Assembly (NCBI RefSeq): GCF_001295265.1
Contig: NZ_LJOD01000007.1
Span: forward strand, 62,001-126,000
DNA from: Chryseobacterium indologenes
GTDB taxonomy: Bacteria; Bacteroidota; Bacteroidia; Flavobacteriales; Weeksellaceae
Reading direction: 5' to 3'
DNA length: 64,000 nt
The notes below the pieces were generated by a model that was not told the DNA's origin, searched no databases, and saw only the letters and a program-made list of their open reading frames with translations. This document shows positions 63,010 through 64,000 of this stretch, one piece after another; position 1 is the first letter of the stretch, and every line of letters begins with the position of its first letter. A program made the translations under genes and the position numbers.

Positions 63010-63999
63010 CTATTGTTTTTTACTCAGGCGGATGCTGTACCATGTGATCAGAACTGTCACCAAAAGAAATAGTGCTCCAATCCAGGGTGTACTGTCTAAC
63101 CCTAAAGAAGAGGTTACAATAAGTCCACCCGTATAAGATCCTATGGCAATCCCGATATTGAATGCCGCAATATTGATTCCTGATGCCACATCTTCAGTGC
63201 CTGAAACTTCTTTTTCTGCAATTTGTACTACCAGAAGCTGCAATCCCGGTACGGTAGCAAATGAAAGGCCTCCTAAAAGAAACAGTGTGATAATGCTTAA
63301 TACCGGACTGGCTGCTGTGAAATAAAATGCCAGTAATACCAGTCCCTGTGCGGCAAACATCCATAAAAGAGCCTTTAACGGATTTTTATTGGCTGCTTTT
63401 CCTCCGAAAAGATTTCCCATTGCAATTGCAATTCCATAGACCAGAAGAATAAAAGTTACGGTAGATTCCTTAAATCCTGTGATCTGCTGCAAAATTGGGG
63501 ATAAATACGTAAACACAACAAATGTACCTCCATATCCCATAGCAGTCATTAAAAATGCAAAGATCAGACGTCTGTTTGTGAATACTTTGGGAAGGCTTTT
63601 CAAAGAAGCAGTCTGCTCGCTTTTAAGGTTGTTCGGAACCAGCAGCATACTCGCGGCCAATCCTATGATTCCCAGAATGGAAACGCCTATAAAAGTGGCT
63701 CTCCATCCAAAATGCTGTCCGATAAAAGTTCCTAGCGGAACTCCCGTAACAATCGCCAGCGTGAGCCCTGAAAACATAATTGAAATGGCTGTTGCCCTTT
63801 TTTCTTCCGCAACCAGTGACGCGGCAATTGTAGAACCTATAGAGAAGTAAACACCGTGAGCAAATCCCGTCAGAATCCGGGCCAGTACCAGCGTAAAAAA
63901 TCCAGGAGCTACTGAAGCAAGACCGTTTCCGATCACAAATAGCAGCATAATTGAAATCAGCAGCATCTTACGCGGGACTCTCCCGGTTAAAGCTGTAAG
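63010..63999 (-). CDS. MFS transporter, AraJ-like, partial at right edge
   Basis: The reading frame runs past the right edge: eleven codons precede the first internal ATG and read LTALTGRVPRK, which is the loop 2-3 motif A of MFS proteins, so the true start is outside. ILTGFAHGVYFSIGSTIAAS and GVPLGTFIGQHFGWRATF are characteristic of AraJ/YdhP-type exporters. The visible 330 residues contain about ten helices. Confidence 0.88.
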   Translation of the reverse strand, partial: LTALTGRVPRKMLLISIMLLFVIGNGLASVAPGFFTLVLARILTGFAHGVYFSIGSTIAASLVAEEKRATAISIMFSGLTLAIVTGVPLGTFIGQHFGWRATFIGVSILGIIGLAASMLLVPNNLKSEQTASLKSLPKVFTNRRLIFAFLMTAMGYGGTFVVFTYLSPILQQITGFKESTVTFILLVYGIAIAMGNLFGGKAANKNPLKALLWMFAAQGLVLLAFYFTAASPVLSIITLFLLGGLSFATVPGLQLLVVQIAEKEVSGTEDVASGINIAAFNIGIAIGSYTGGLIVTSSLGLDSTPWIGALFLLVTVLITWYSIRLSKKQ

Positions 64000-64000
64000 T

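Overview
The window comes from the chromosome of a Bacteroidota bacterium, most likely a Chryseobacterium-type flavobacterium. The evidence is an A+T-rich genome with A-rich start contexts and few Shine-Dalgarno sites, promoters of the Bacteroidota type (TTTG, then TAnnTTTG), lineage-typical proteins (a CzcA pump joined to its outer-membrane channel, AraC regulators with TPR repeats and a membrane anchor, the ligase/Lhr DNA-repair operon), and short palindromic repeats between genes. I saw no rRNA, tRNA, CRISPR array or intact insertion sequence.

Layout. 1-5.5 kb: redox genes (end of an FAD dehydrogenase, two SDRs, an aldo/keto reductase, a type II NADH dehydrogenase). 5.6-9.1 kb: three tandem secreted proteins with C1q-like heads behind two small HTH proteins. 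9.6-16 kb: TPR/AraC membrane regulator, ClC transporter with CBS domains, an unassigned 602-residue protein, OmpH/Skp-like chaperone. 16-22.3 kb: heavy-metal RND efflux operon. 22.5-26.3 kb: a two-repeat lectin of the Microcystis MVL family with a possible short RNA upstream, then a divergent AraC/NimT-type pair. 26.3-28.1 kb: no ordinary genes, but three palindromic repeats, a membrane gene broken by one stop codon, and four mini-ORFs sharing one start context. 28.1-35.4 kb: small membrane and secreted proteins ending in a LytS-type histidine kinase and LytTR response regulator. 35.5-41.9 kb: biotin genes bioA, bioB, bioD, bioF, a ferritin-like protein and a divergent MocR regulator. 42-47.9 kb: housekeeping enzymes, transporters and regulators, and one pseudogene remnant. 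48-52.9 kb: three overlapping genes (TerB-C protein, BrxD/DUF2791-like ATPase, Lhr-like helicase) that look like a defence or DNA-processing module. 53.1-57 kb: CatA-like acetyltransferase, PPC protein, AraC regulator, GlcG/HbpS protein, SDR. 57.1-63 kb: exonuclease, ATP-dependent ligase, Lhr helicase and PdeM. The window ends inside an MFS transporter.

The most interesting signal is at 26.9-35.4 kb. Four pairs of a direct repeat (TTTACAATTCGC-like, 21-base period) lie 29-30 bases upstream of a TAnnTTTG-like -7 element, all pointing the same way. One pair precedes the LytTR regulator, two precede membrane-protein genes, and one precedes the broken gene and mini-ORF array. This reads as an autoregulated LytTR regulon next to its own kinase, with an unexplained set of very small ORFs among its targets. 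Other highlights are the lectin, the TerB-C/ATPase/helicase trio, the ferritin-like protein inside the biotin operon, and several unannotated microprotein candidates. All names rest on reading motifs by eye; no database search was run.
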